The notes beneath the pieces were generated by a model. The model had not been told where the DNA came from. It ran no database searches and was given only the letters and a program-made list of their open reading frames with translations. Below, in pieces: positions 28,067 to 36,986 of a DNA stretch of 64,000 bases. Numbering within the stretch: position 1 is the stretch's first letter; the number at the start of each line of letters is the position of its first letter. Location: the NCBI GenBank assembly GCA_003116995.1, contig BDSL01000189.1:1-64000 (forward strand). The letters run 5' to 3'. Position numbers and translations under genes: made by a program. The DNA comes from Yamagishiella unicocca (taxonomy: Eukaryota; Chlorophyta; Chlorophyceae; Chlamydomonadales; Volvocaceae).

Positions 28067-28876
28067 TCAAAAGTGTACCTCAAAAGTGTAGTCTGGTCTG
28101 AAACCAGTGACCTCCATGCTAAAACCACGCTGATTACTGACAAGTAGGGTATGATATGGCTCCCCATCGCTGTCCTGACATTGGAGTTTCTGCTCTACAC
28201 TATGGTGTGTGTGGCCGAACACCCAAGCTACTACAGGTTTGCATATCAGATGTTCTAAGTCAGATGAATAGGCAGACGATAAGGGGCTTCCTGCATGCTC
28301 CAACCGACACGTGTTCCGTGTCGATGGTGCATGGTGTGTAATGATAATTAGTTTTTTTCCATCGGTTGTTGCGCGCGCGATCTCTTTTTGCAAGAATGTT
28401 ACATCCTGATGGTGCTGGGCATTATGTGTGTCCACGGTCCAGTTCTTGATCCTTCTGAAATCAATGATGAAAGAAGAGATGTCGCTTCGCTGATGATTCA
28501 AAATTTTCGACCAAAGAGTTGTGCCGACAATGCGTATGTTTTCAGAAGCACTAGTAGCAACATCATCATCGATTACATCGTACGATGTTCTATTTAGGAA
28601 AATAACATTTTTGTAAGCCGCACAAGCTTGTGTCACAGCCGTGGCGGCACCATCTATAGTATATCCATACATTTCATGGTTTCCCATGATGATGAAGACG
28701 TATTTGAACATCCCGGCAGCATCGCTGATAAACTTTGAATATTCGGCGCTTGATGGGTAGCCTATGTCACCAGCAAGAATAAGTGCATCACAATCAGGTG
28801 ATGCCTTCTGAAGCAACTGAAACTTGCTATTCTGGGACAGCTCCAGGTGGAGATCGGACAACACTTGAAATTTCAT
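28067..28876 (-). CDS. Calcineurin-like metallophosphoesterase
   Basis: ATG 28876 gives 269 residues. The metal-binding motifs are all present: SDLHLE (residues about 7-12), LAGDIG (near 45), MGNHEMYG (near 78), TTHHAPS-type ITHHAPS (near 170) and VFGHTHHS (near 217). These residues coordinate two metal ions in phosphatases and nucleases of this superfamily. The substrate cannot be told from sequence; cytosolic members include cyclic nucleotide and nucleotide phosphatases. No signal peptide. The last codons derive from a aaagtgtacctc repeat (28050-28090). Confidence 0.9.
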   Translation of the reverse strand: MKFQVLSDLHLELSQNSKFQLLQKASPDCDALILAGDIGYPSSAEYSKFISDAAGMFKYVFIIMGNHEMYGYTIDGAATAVTQACAAYKNVIFLNRTSYDVIDDDVATSASENIRIVGTTLWSKILNHQRSDISSFIIDFRRIKNWTVDTHNAQHHQDVTFLQKEIARATTDGKKLIIITHHAPSTRNTCRLEHAGSPLSSAYSSDLEHLICKPVVAWVFGHTHHSVEQKLQCQDSDGEPYHTLLVSNQRGFSMEVTGFRPDYTFEVHF

Positions 28877-28930
28877 TCCCAATCTACAATGCCTAGATGA
28901 AACGCTCACTGGTGTTATACCATTTCAATA

Positions 28931-29797
28931 TCATACAATCGCAGACTGGATCTCCTCAATGAGTCCGGTAGCTGTGTCTCTCATGTATAAGACTTCAATG
29001 TGTTGTCTGTTCTTCTGATGATCGTGCTGGATCTTACCTATGACTGTGTCCATAGTTATGGGGTCACATGAGAACTTGAGCTCGGGTAGCATTTTCACGC
29101 CATGGCCTAGAGTGAGGCAATATGTGTTTCCAACCTTTACTGCAGATGCGCCAGGGATATACAGGTTGTATACCATACCTGCGTTTACTTGGCAACTATC
29201 AGGGATCTTGATGATGCCCCTGACTGCCTGGGGGACGACTATCACACCATTAACATCGATATAACCCTGATCTTTAGTGAGCTTGACATCAGAGTTGATC
29301 CAGTACAAGCGGTCGTAATTGTTGCGGGAGACAACTACATACTTGACTTCTTTAAAGCCTTTGTTAGTAAGGAGAATGTCGCCTGGTTTGACACACGATA
29401 TCTCAACATCTACGGCGTATCCATCACATTTCATTGTGACCTTGCAGTTTGAGTGTATACCTGCTTGTGAGGAATTCCACATCATCCAGAGTCCACCGTA
29501 GTTACGGACAATTTGCTGTCGCACGGCCTCCTTTTCGGGCTCGCATAGGTCGCTGAACATGCAATCGTATTGGAACGAAGCGATGAAATTTGGCAAGATA
29601 GCATATGACATGGTTACTACTCTGGCAGCACGGCACACTGCGATGTCAAGTGCCAAGCGACTGGACTTATAATCCCGGACAGCCTCTAATACGGCACCAT
29701 TGTGGATGTAAGTGTTCTGATTGTATTCACCAAAGTTAATATTGAATCCATCATCGGACTCTCGCTCACGTATTTGGGTATATATATCGATCGCCAT
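28931..29797 (-). CDS. Protein with a stand-alone Hint/Vint-like domain
   Basis: ATG 29797 gives 288 residues. From residue 118 (Cys) on, it follows the Hint fold: VEISCVKPGDILLTNKGFKEVKYVV, then VKLTKDQGYIDVNGVIVVPQ, then VYNLYIPGAS with CLTLGHGV near 230. The final TLGHG block is typical of Vint domains (Hint relatives found with VWA domains in eukaryotic proteins). The usual histidine of the LTPxH block is replaced by Gln, and no Asn or splicing extein follows, so autocatalytic cleavage, if any, would be at the Cys118 side only. The N-terminal 117 residues (YAILPNFIASFQYDCMFSDL) are not recognised. Role unknown; Hint domains usually self-process. Confidence 0.6.
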   Translation of the reverse strand: MAIDIYTQIRERESDDGFNINFGEYNQNTYIHNGAVLEAVRDYKSSRLALDIAVCRAARVVTMSYAILPNFIASFQYDCMFSDLCEPEKEAVRQQIVRNYGGLWMMWNSSQAGIHSNCKVTMKCDGYAVDVEISCVKPGDILLTNKGFKEVKYVVVSRNNYDRLYWINSDVKLTKDQGYIDVNGVIVVPQAVRGIIKIPDSCQVNAGMVYNLYIPGASAVKVGNTYCLTLGHGVKMLPELKFSCDPITMDTVIGKIQHDHQKNRQHIEVLYMRDTATGLIEEIQSAIV

Positions 29798-29882
29798 CGT
29801 ATTCTTTGTTGTTCACCGTTCATGCACAGTGGATATCCGCAGTGGTGTGCTTCAATTTTTACTATTCTTAATACTGTTGTTA

Positions 29883-30386
29883 TTATGCTCGCTCGGGCTG
29901 AATGCAAGACTCGAATCTTTCGGCAATATTACCAGGAGGGTCAAAATGCATGACAATGTATGTTTTTTGTTGTTGTTGGGATGTTTCATATGCGATTGCC
30001 CACCCAACATGAGCTGATTCCCGCCATATGAGAGCAGTGAAGTGCCCCGATTGTGGGTTATATTCATGTCTACTAAAGTCATGATTTATCATTTCACTAT
30101 ACCATAGATCGATTGCTTCAGTTACACAAACTTTGTCTGTACCAGTAAACATAGCAATATTCTCACCATATCTGGAGACGCTATGTTTCAGGTTACCAGT
30201 GGCAGCCAGGTGCTCCACCCACACCCTAGAGGAGCAAAACAATGAGGCGTCCAGCTTCAGGGGAGGAGACCCATGTTTTTTACGAATGTCATTAAGTTTA
30301 GAGAGGATAATGCATTCATCAATCTTAAGATGGTTATGATTATGGTGATTTTTCTTTCTCTTTTTTCCGGTAGTTTCAGTTGACAT
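29883..30386 (-). CDS. CAP (SCP/PR-1) domain protein
   Basis: From ATG 30386 the product has 167 residues. The CAP signatures are present: LNDIRKKHGSPPLKLD, WVEHLAATGNLKHS, YGENIAMFTG, then SGHFTALIWRESAHVGWAIA and VMHFDPPGN. CAP proteins are usually secreted and bind sterols or act as effectors, but this one has a Lys/His-rich N-terminus (KKRKKNHHNHNH) and no signal peptide from this start. Frames continue upstream to 30530 with hydrophobic residues (MINSIIISFVF), but that start is less convincing. A host-derived gene is likely. Confidence 0.8.
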   Translation of the reverse strand: MSTETTGKKRKKNHHNHNHLKIDECIILSKLNDIRKKHGSPPLKLDASLFCSSRVWVEHLAATGNLKHSVSRYGENIAMFTGTDKVCVTEAIDLWYSEMINHDFSRHEYNPQSGHFTALIWRESAHVGWAIAYETSQQQQKTYIVMHFDPPGNIAERFESCIQPERA

Positions 30387-30526
30387 CTCTTTGTTGTTCG
30401 TTTGTTGTTCGCTTGGCTTATTGTATACTCTTTCCACTTTATTGGTGTAGAGTACCTGTTTCTGAACAAAAATATAGTATATACAATTGTTTGCGTTGAA
30501 AACAAAGGATATTATGATACTGTTTA

Positions 30527-30754
30527 TCAAGACATCTCCATGGAATGCATTCGCATATGGACGGTGGCATAATTATTACAAAATACGATGTCGCCTGGTT
30601 GAAGGATTGCTTCGAAAACAACCTCCATCGCAATCTTGGTGAGAGGTGACACACATCTACTTTGCTCATACCGGCGACTTCCATTGCATATACATTGGTT
30701 GATGTTTTTGATGTTTTGATGTCGATTCACTATATTTTGGAATATAACCGGCAT
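30527..30754 (-). CDS. Doubtful small ORF, possible remnant of a TauD-like dioxygenase
   Basis: ATG 30754 gives 75 residues ending in EAILQPGDIVFCNNYATVHMR, which looks like the C-terminal LxPGD...xNN...xHxR block of TauD/clavaminate-type oxygenases. No upstream catalytic HxD motif is present in any frame I can see. It overlaps the start of the plus-strand gene by 36 bp. It could equally be chance. Confidence 0.25.
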   Translation of the reverse strand: MPVIFQNIVNRHQNIKNINQCICNGSRRYEQSRCVSPLTKIAMEVVFEAILQPGDIVFCNNYATVHMRMHSMEMS

Positions 30755-31453
30755 AAGACAATAATTTGTTTGCATTTCAACAATGTTGTAAAAAGACAGC
30801 AGCGAGAATCGGAAGATCTCAGTAAATTAATGTCGGATATCAGTAAATGGGTCATATACAAGACTCGCCTTGGCGAGGGCGTGTATGACACAAATCTTTC
30901 AAGTCAAGAAACTACAAAGCTTTTGACGTTGGCCGATCAAAAGTCGCAATGGTGCAAGAACGTTGCTAAACTGAGAGTATATTACACAGATAACATGGCG
31001 TATGAGAATTCCACATTACAGGCAACACACAGAGTATTTCGTGAGAAATTGATTGCATGGAATGAGGTGCATCCTCGACTGATCATCATGGATCTGGACA
31101 GGCAGCCAATACCGTATCACGCATTTCCGTCTGATATCAACGCGCTGAGGAGTGTTACTGACATAGTGCGTATCTCTTACCGGATTAGCGCAAAGGTGTC
31201 ACTTCATGTGGAATTTTCAAAGCTCGTGGGTCCACCATCAAGGTCAACAAGGTCGAACAGCACAATATTTGACAATACTCCAATCCCAGTATCAACTGCT
31301 CAAGTCAGTTCTGTCATACCTAGAAACAAAGAGATTACACGCAAAGTTTTCTTCACATGCCCTAGGTCTCAAAAAGGAGATATGGCAAATCAACACCAAT
31401 TGAGAACATTCCTCCGGGACTTTGGGATCAATGTCCTGGACTCGGTGCAGTGA
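30719..31453 (+). CDS. Hypothetical protein
   Basis: ATG 30719 gives 244 residues (the frame is open from 30662 without ATG). Helical N-terminal half (ESEDLSKLMSDISKW, LADQKSQWCKNVAKLRVYY) and mixed C-terminal half. No motif recognised. Confidence 0.55.
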   Translation: MSIHYILEYNRHKTIICLHFNNVVKRQQRESEDLSKLMSDISKWVIYKTRLGEGVYDTNLSSQETTKLLTLADQKSQWCKNVAKLRVYYTDNMAYENSTLQATHRVFREKLIAWNEVHPRLIIMDLDRQPIPYHAFPSDINALRSVTDIVRISYRISAKVSLHVEFSKLVGPPSRSTRSNSTIFDNTPIPVSTAQVSSVIPRNKEITRKVFFTCPRSQKGDMANQHQLRTFLRDFGINVLDSVQ

Positions 31454-31570
31454 ATATTGTTATTATTTGTTTTGATTTACTGACTCATTTGTAATTGTTC
31501 GGCGCCACATTTCTTATTGATTGGTATTGATTGATATTGTGGTGCGCCAAGTTGGTTGTTGATCACAAAA

Positions 31571-32815
31571 TTACACACATGGAACCCATTTTTTGAACTT
31601 TGCGTGGAAAGTGCACTCCATTTCTATGGAATCTGTAACTCGCAAGTCCTTGAAAATCTTCCGCATATGCTTACTAGTAGACATGTTTGGAATACACGCC
31701 AGCCCATTGCGCTCTAGAACTCGTTGATCTCTATCGATCAACTCATAAACATCCGGGAGACTTGTTTTCCGGATCTTAAAAGTCTTGTACTTTGCTTTAA
31801 CTACATCCTCCACTTTATCATCATCATCATTATCTACGTCATTCACGTAATCATCACCATCAGACACAGCATTGATACTGCTACTTCTACTGTCAGATAG
31901 ACTGCTGCTACTAGTATCATACACTGTTGTTGTTGACAATTTATTTGACGAAATTTGATTGCTTTGACTGGTACTTCCAGCTTTGCTAGCGCGTCCATGA
32001 TGAATGGATGGCCGCCTTAGATCTGACTCGCCATCATAATCGTCCAAATTGTGAATCGTATCATTCGTGTCACCATCTATTCGCTTGACAAAAGTACCAT
32101 CTCCACTTTTCTGTCGACTAGCGTGCGAATGCTCACGTCCCTTGATGATATCCTTCTCATCGCGAGTGTCGAACAGGATGTCTTTGAATTTTAGGTACAG
32201 CGATTTAAAAATAATTCCAGTGACATTATACGGCAATGATGGAATGAATGTGTCACGGAGCTCATCGAGCCTTTCATATGGAAAGTACTTCTTGACTTGA
32301 AGAATGCATGGGTCCAGTCCATCAGATACAAATTGAGTGCTCAGGATTTTGTAGATTAGGTTGATACGTTTGACTAGATTCACGTTGTGAAGAACTTCTT
32401 GACGTTCTACAAGGATATCAGATATGATAAAGGTCCATTTATTCTCCTGTAGCCTGACCATCTCTCCCTCGAAAATGGTCCCCGAGAACAAACTCTCCTC
32501 GAACCAAAGCTTTGTCAAGATCATCCGGGGCTGGAAGTAGCCGTGTTGGATTTTCTTGTCGATGAAAATACAATGTGGTACACCCGAGATCCTTGTCAGG
32601 TACAAAAAGTATGGGTTACCATGGGTTCGCGCACTAAGGAGGTGCGGCTTAGATTTAATTGCTCGGAGACTGCTCTCTGTCCCAAACTTCTCAAAACGTT
32701 TCGAAATCACGGAAATGCCATACTCCTTGAGCTCTATCGATATGTGCTCCTTGTCCTCATTGGACTTGATGTTGTAACCTACACCATCACAGAAGGAAAT
32801 CTGTCCAATGTGCAT
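31571..32815 (-). CDS. Capping-type nucleotidyltransferase-like protein of giant viruses
   Basis: ATG 32815 gives 414 residues. The order of blocks GNPYFLYLTRISGVPHCIFIDKK, FSGTIFEGEMV, KWTFIISDILV and VTGIIFKSLYLKFKDILF follows the nucleotidyltransferase fold of DNA ligases and mRNA guanylyltransferases, and the C-terminal FKIRKTSLPDVYEL and ECTFHAKFKKWVPC blocks occur in an uncharacterised protein conserved in several giant-virus groups. A canonical KxDG nucleotidylation lysine is not seen (the equivalent reads FIDKK), so catalysis is doubtful. Between residues about 225 and 320 lies a Ser/Asp-rich disordered insert. A role in mRNA processing is an inference from fold and conservation. Confidence 0.6.
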   Translation of the reverse strand: MHIGQISFCDGVGYNIKSNEDKEHISIELKEYGISVISKRFEKFGTESSLRAIKSKPHLLSARTHGNPYFLYLTRISGVPHCIFIDKKIQHGYFQPRMILTKLWFEESLFSGTIFEGEMVRLQENKWTFIISDILVERQEVLHNVNLVKRINLIYKILSTQFVSDGLDPCILQVKKYFPYERLDELRDTFIPSLPYNVTGIIFKSLYLKFKDILFDTRDEKDIIKGREHSHASRQKSGDGTFVKRIDGDTNDTIHNLDDYDGESDLRRPSIHHGRASKAGSTSQSNQISSNKLSTTTVYDTSSSSLSDSRSSSINAVSDGDDYVNDVDNDDDDKVEDVVKAKYKTFKIRKTSLPDVYELIDRDQRVLERNGLACIPNMSTSKHMRKIFKDLRVTDSIEMECTFHAKFKKWVPCV

Positions 32816-32963
32816 GTCAGTGTGTCACACCTCTTGAACTAATCCCTATAGGATCACATACTACAAAAAATATCGAAGAGTTTATATTCATTTCTGTTTT
32901 CTGTAATAAATATTGTTTTATTACTCGTTACTCGAAAATGGATATGGCATTTTGTGGACGTCT

Positions 32964-33710
32964 TCACAAGGTCACATTCAGACTGTGATCTTTATTTTTT
33001 ATTCTTTCACGGATTTTGAACTTGTCAGATATATATGTGAGGAAATCAATCTCGGCCACTGGCATTTCTGATACATCTCCGATGAGAGTGTCCTTCTGAT
33101 GGCAGTATCTGCACGTCTGATGTGTAGAGAGCCTCTTTGCCGGGTACGTGTATCGGCAATAGCAACACCCCACGTACGTTGAAGCGGCGATATCCTGCAT
33201 CCTGATGATGTCCACAAAATCTCGACCACACAACATATCTTCGTATACTTTGTGTTTGTGTTGTACTTCTCCATAGCTACATGTACTAATACAACTGTCT
33301 TCTACGTATTCAAGTAATGTTGTCGAGACACCCATATTAATGTCGTGCATGTATTGTAAAAAATCACGGGATGTAACGGGATATCCCGAAGCGTCACCAA
33401 TGACATTATCTATCCCACAGTATTTGCAGAAAAGAGTCGGCTCCTCGCTGAAATCGTCAGTTGAGTCCAAGTTGTATTCCCACGCTAATGAATGACAATG
33501 CTCATCCTTGTTCAACATGTTTGCGGGATATGTTCTGAGACAGCAAAAGCATCCCACGTTCTGACTTTGCCCAATCTCTTCTAGGTTAAGGACAGCATGG
33601 GTGCTGGCCAGTTCATAGTTCCATTTGTTAGATTCTTTGTTGTCGTTGCCACTCATGCTTGCATTCATGGTTGCATTCATGGTTGCACTCATGGGATGTA
33701 ATGAAAACAT
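32964..33710 (-). CDS. Protein with duplicated zinc-ribbon module
   Basis: ATG 33710 gives 248 residues. Two copies of one module are visible: VGCFCCLRTYPANM ... LFCKYCGIDNVIGDASGYPV ... DFLQYM (residues about 52-120) and VGCCYCRYTYPAKRL ... CRYCHQKDTLIGDVSEMPV ... DFLTYI (about 178-235). Four cysteines per module would bind one zinc. The block CxYCGID-x-VIGDxSGxP also occurs in an uncharacterised bacterial cytoplasmic protein family, so a bacterial or phage origin followed by duplication is plausible. Function unknown. The first 20 residues are a small MNATM repeat. Confidence 0.65.
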   Translation of the reverse strand: MFSLHPMSATMNATMNASMSGNDNKESNKWNYELASTHAVLNLEEIGQSQNVGCFCCLRTYPANMLNKDEHCHSLAWEYNLDSTDDFSEEPTLFCKYCGIDNVIGDASGYPVTSRDFLQYMHDINMGVSTTLLEYVEDSCISTCSYGEVQHKHKVYEDMLCGRDFVDIIRMQDIAASTYVGCCYCRYTYPAKRLSTHQTCRYCHQKDTLIGDVSEMPVAEIDFLTYISDKFKIRERIKNKDHSLNVTL

Positions 33711-33800
33711 TATTCTCTTACTGAGACAATGACTGATTTATATTGTTCATATATGTCCAATCTGGACACACGAGCTGCTACTATATTGTCTTCTTGCACT

Positions 33801-33910
33801 AGGTCACTGAAGTTCCTTGGTTCATAATGCGGAACCTTCAAACAACATAACTTGATATGGAGTGTGTGTTCGTATTAACAAAACCTTAAGTATGTATAAT
33901 GGGTTTAATC
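33801..33910. repeat. Two repeat fragments in a spacer
   Basis: The motif aggtcactgaagttccttgg (33801-33820) recurs in similar form at 36817 and 41068. At 33859-33910 lies a half copy of the main inverted-repeat element (gtgtgttcgtattaac, then aaaaccttaagt). Confidence 0.5.
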
Positions 33911-33930
33911 TTTAGTCTATATGTACATAA

Positions 33931-34641
33931 ATGACGTCCAGGACACAAGCATATATGAAAAAGTCGAGCAACATTTCACCGATATGTAAACGAAAGCTGT
34001 CGGGTAAAGGAAAAAAAGAAAAATCAAAAGTCAAAAAAGTCAAATCAAAAGTCAAATCAAAAGTCAAAACATCAAATGTGGAACAAAATGCCAAGATGGC
34101 TCTTCGGGTGGCCAGGAGTTCGCAGGCCAAAAGTAAAAAGGTAACGCAAAAACGGAATGTGAAAATGGTATCAGGAAAAAAGAAGAAAGTAGCTAAAGGA
34201 GGTAGTGACGCCGAATCACAGATTAAAAGTGTCGCAGCACCACAGATCAGAATCGTGATGTTCTATAACACAATTGTCACTGTGATCACAGCAGGGAATA
34301 ATATGAAGACAGACAACCTAAAAATACTAGAAGTTAAACTTCAGTCTGAATTACAACATGAGTCTGAAAATGCACATTTTGCCACTGAAATACTCAACAA
34401 AATTCATATAAAAGTTTTGAAACATTTATTAACTTTATGTAATTCAATAATCACACACATTGATAAAAATAAAAATAAGACTATTAGTTCTGTGTTAGGT
34501 CTAGTAAAGAAACGTCTAGATTATATAGCGTTATCTATATCCAATTATATATCCGATAATATGAGTGACGCTGGTAGTGTCACTAGCAGTGATGCTGGTA
34601 GTGTCGATAGTAGTGAAACCGGTGATTACAGTGAAAATATC

Positions 34642-34675
<34 letters not shown>

Positions 34676-34743
34676 ATCATGACCATGATGATGATAATGA
34701 TTTTGATTTTGGCATTTTTGATTACGAGGAAGTGGCTCAGTAA
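33931..34743 (+). CDS. Hypothetical protein with basic head and acidic tail
   Basis: ATG 33931 gives 270 residues. Residues 1-100 are Lys/Ser/Val-rich (KSKVKKVKSKVKSK, from a repeat), the middle (about 105-210) is helical and well-mixed, and the last 60 residues are Ser/Asp/Tyr-rich (YDYDYDDDDHDHDDD). Such bipolar charge is common in giant-virus DNA-associated proteins, but no family is recognised. Confidence 0.5.
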
Positions 34744-34762
34744 AAATGCAGCACACTATATA

Positions 34763-34834
34763 CTGCGTTGTGCCCGTAATAAGACACACTTTGTAAAACA
34801 TATGTAAGGTTTTGTTAATATGAGCACAACGTTG
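34763..34834. mobile_element. Inverted-repeat element, reverse orientation
   Basis: 72 bp from ctgcgttgtgcccgtaata to tgagcacaacgttg, with the ttaaggt/ttgttaata interior. Termini have changed from the consensus; no target duplication seen. Confidence 0.7.
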
Positions 34835-34925
34835 CGTATTAACAAAAAAAACAAAAAAAACATTATGTACATAGAGCCAGACCATATGTACTGTATGTAT
34901 ATACGTTCATACGCTACACGCCAAG

Positions 34926-35567
34926 ATGCCATACGCCCTCATTGCCACAACTGGAGAATGTGAAACGAGAATGCAATATTATTGCGGAACCTTCCAAAGC
35001 AGGCATCAAGCCGATAAGCAAATGTGTGATTTGATAGAAGGCTATGGACTGGTAGACGATGATTTCAGTTTGTATGCGTGTAATCTGAATGAACCTGTGT
35101 TTTTAAGAGATATGACTGAAGATGATATACTTTACATGGAGAGGAAGCAGAGGCATGAAGCAGAAAGAGACAATTATGAGAGGATCGTAAATGAAAGAAA
35201 AAAACAAGAAAAAGAACGAAAAGATAGAGAAAAGGAAGCTGCGTTACAGGCTTTTCTGAAGAAACTGAAGGAGTTGCAGTTGTCTCTGCCAACCAACATA
35301 CTGGGCGAAATAACGTGCCCACACGAAGATTTAACTGAATCTGACATTGACACACTTTGTTTCCTATTTGAAGACAAACAATGGTGCGATTCTCAAATGT
35401 CAAAAATGTCATCAAAAATGTCAACAAAAACGTCAACAACAATGTGTGCCGCCATGGTGCGGCGTGTTGAATGGAACTGGAAGCAACCTGCTAGCAAATT
35501 CTTAAAGCCAGCATTCCGTGAACACATGAAAAATGTTTTTGTAACAGCAGGGGCATGTCTTGAGTAA
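34926..35567 (+). CDS. Hypothetical protein, first of two paralogues flanking the capsid gene
   Basis: ATG 34926 gives 213 residues. It shares its whole length with the product at 36987-37565: YYCGTFQSRHQA near residue 18, a coiled-coil middle (ERKKQEKERKDREKEA), LQLSLPTNI, DTLCFLFEDKQWC, and the C-terminal MCAAMVRRVEWNWKQ ... FVTAGACL. A short SKMSSKMSTK repeat is unique to this copy. Family not recognised; tandem duplication around the capsid gene suggests a shared expression domain. Confidence 0.7.
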   Translation: MPYALIATTGECETRMQYYCGTFQSRHQADKQMCDLIEGYGLVDDDFSLYACNLNEPVFLRDMTEDDILYMERKQRHEAERDNYERIVNERKKQEKERKDREKEAALQAFLKKLKELQLSLPTNILGEITCPHEDLTESDIDTLCFLFEDKQWCDSQMSKMSSKMSTKTSTTMCAAMVRRVEWNWKQPASKFLKPAFREHMKNVFVTAGACLE

Positions 35568-35658
35568 GGGCATGTGTGTATACTAGTAGTAGTAGTAATA
35601 GCAGCAGCGACTTCAATTAGAATGCAACCCTACTAAATGTGTTCCTCACTTGTTCAAC

Positions 35659-35738
35659 CAAGACTTGTGCCCGTATTAACAAAACCTTAAGTTTATTTTA
35701 CAAGTGTGTATATGTATTAGCACTACGGGCACAACGCG
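35659..35738. mobile_element. Inverted-repeat element overlapping the 3' end of the capsid gene
   Basis: 80 bp with ends caagacttgtgcccgtatta and ctacgggcacaacgcgg and the standard interior. It supplies the last thirteen or so codons and the stop of the minus-strand gene at 35698-36756. Confidence 0.75.
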
Positions 35739-36756
35739 GGCTGAACATCATACCGCACATACCAGACATGCACTTAACAGGCTGCATGTTATGCCCAACA
35801 ATAAAGATTTCACTTTCGCCCTTTTCCTCTGTATCGATGATCAGCTCCGCATGATGAATGTATGAGAAGTTGACACAGCACTTTGTGGGCTTGAAGTAGC
35901 CAGTGTGAGCAAAGTAGATGACTACTGGTTCTACATTATGGCCCATCTGGGAGTACTTGAAGTGCTCCAACACCTCTATAGGTCCATTGTAGAAATCGTG
36001 TTTCCTTTCGAAGCGCAGCGTGACATTTTTTACCTTGGACTTGTCGAAGCCCCAAAAGTATATGAGGTACATCGGATAATTGAAGTTAATCTTGACGGAG
36101 TTCACACCTTCATGCAACTTGTCGGTGCCTATGTACTGATTCTGGACAGTGCCGAACTCGTCTGGAAGTTTGTCGATATGATGTCTATGACAACTGTCGA
36201 TCACATATTTCCTTCCATATAGCTCCACTTGCATTTCCCTTTTTAGTTCAATACGGATAATAACTTCCTGATACATGTCAACCAGACGGATCAGATTGTT
36301 CTGATGGAATGGGGCCATGACCAATGGAATGAAGGTTTTACCGTTGATGTGCGACATAGGACGTCCAAATAGGGTGCAGTTGGTCTTCAATTGGGTATCA
36401 ATGTCCTCAACACTGATGCGATCCATCAGATATCCATTAATCACCACAGAAATATTCTTCAGATAGTCGTATGTATTCAACTGGCCAGGGTTTGACACTA
36501 CTAAATCAAGCATATTTATAAAATTACACTGATCTGCATTGATTTTCAAAATAAGCATCAATGGATTCGGTTCAGAAGCAGTGCTGCTACTAGTGGGCTT
36601 GGTGGTAGTATAAAGCTTCCCATACACCATTTGATACTGCCCAGCCAAAAGCCAAGTGTGCAAGTTAAACATGTCGGCACCATTATCCGCCTTCTCTTTC
36701 TGCATGTATACGTCTTGGGCGCCTTTTCTTGCCAACGCATAGTTGGCACCTTCCAT
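35698..36756 (-). CDS. Divergent double jelly-roll capsid protein
   Basis: ATG 36756 gives 352 residues. The N-terminus NYALARKGAQDVYM resembles the conserved start of giant-virus major capsid proteins (xxxxGAQDxYL), and the C-terminal block VVIYFAHTGYFKPTKCCVNFSYIHHAELIID matches the second jelly roll's NFSRID region. Between them lie beta-rich segments (LMLILKINADQCNFINML, VNSVKINFNYPMYLIYFW). Length is below the usual 450-650 residues, so it may be a minor capsid paralogue rather than the main one. It builds icosahedral capsid shells or scaffolds in relatives. The tail after GMMFS is encoded by an inverted-repeat insertion. Flanked on both sides by plus-strand paralogous genes. Confidence 0.75.
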   Translation of the reverse strand: MEGANYALARKGAQDVYMQKEKADNGADMFNLHTWLLAGQYQMVYGKLYTTTKPTSSSTASEPNPLMLILKINADQCNFINMLDLVVSNPGQLNTYDYLKNISVVINGYLMDRISVEDIDTQLKTNCTLFGRPMSHINGKTFIPLVMAPFHQNNLIRLVDMYQEVIIRIELKREMQVELYGRKYVIDSCHRHHIDKLPDEFGTVQNQYIGTDKLHEGVNSVKINFNYPMYLIYFWGFDKSKVKNVTLRFERKHDFYNGPIEVLEHFKYSQMGHNVEPVVIYFAHTGYFKPTKCCVNFSYIHHAELIIDTEEKGESEIFIVGHNMQPVKCMSGMCGMMFSPRCARSANTYTHL

Positions 36757-36804
36757 CTCAGCTATTGGTAACTAGCTGAAAGTAGTAGTGGAATGTTATG
36801 GAGA

Positions 36805-36836
36805 CAGCGCTGTGCTAGTCACTGAAGATCTTTGGT
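36805..36836. repeat. Dispersed repeat with cagcgctg and gtcactgaag
   Basis: cagcgctgtgctagtcactgaag followed by atctttgg; similar strings at 33801 and 41068-41120. Confidence 0.4.
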
Positions 36837-36986
36837 CCTTTTTTTGGTCCTTTTTGGTTATTTGGTTCTTTTGTTTGTTTATAATGAAGAATGCGATTTG
36901 GATATAAATCATATGCTATGTAACATCTCACCATATGCACTGCACAACTAATACCAGTGTGCAGACAGACACTGGTGTGCGATAAA

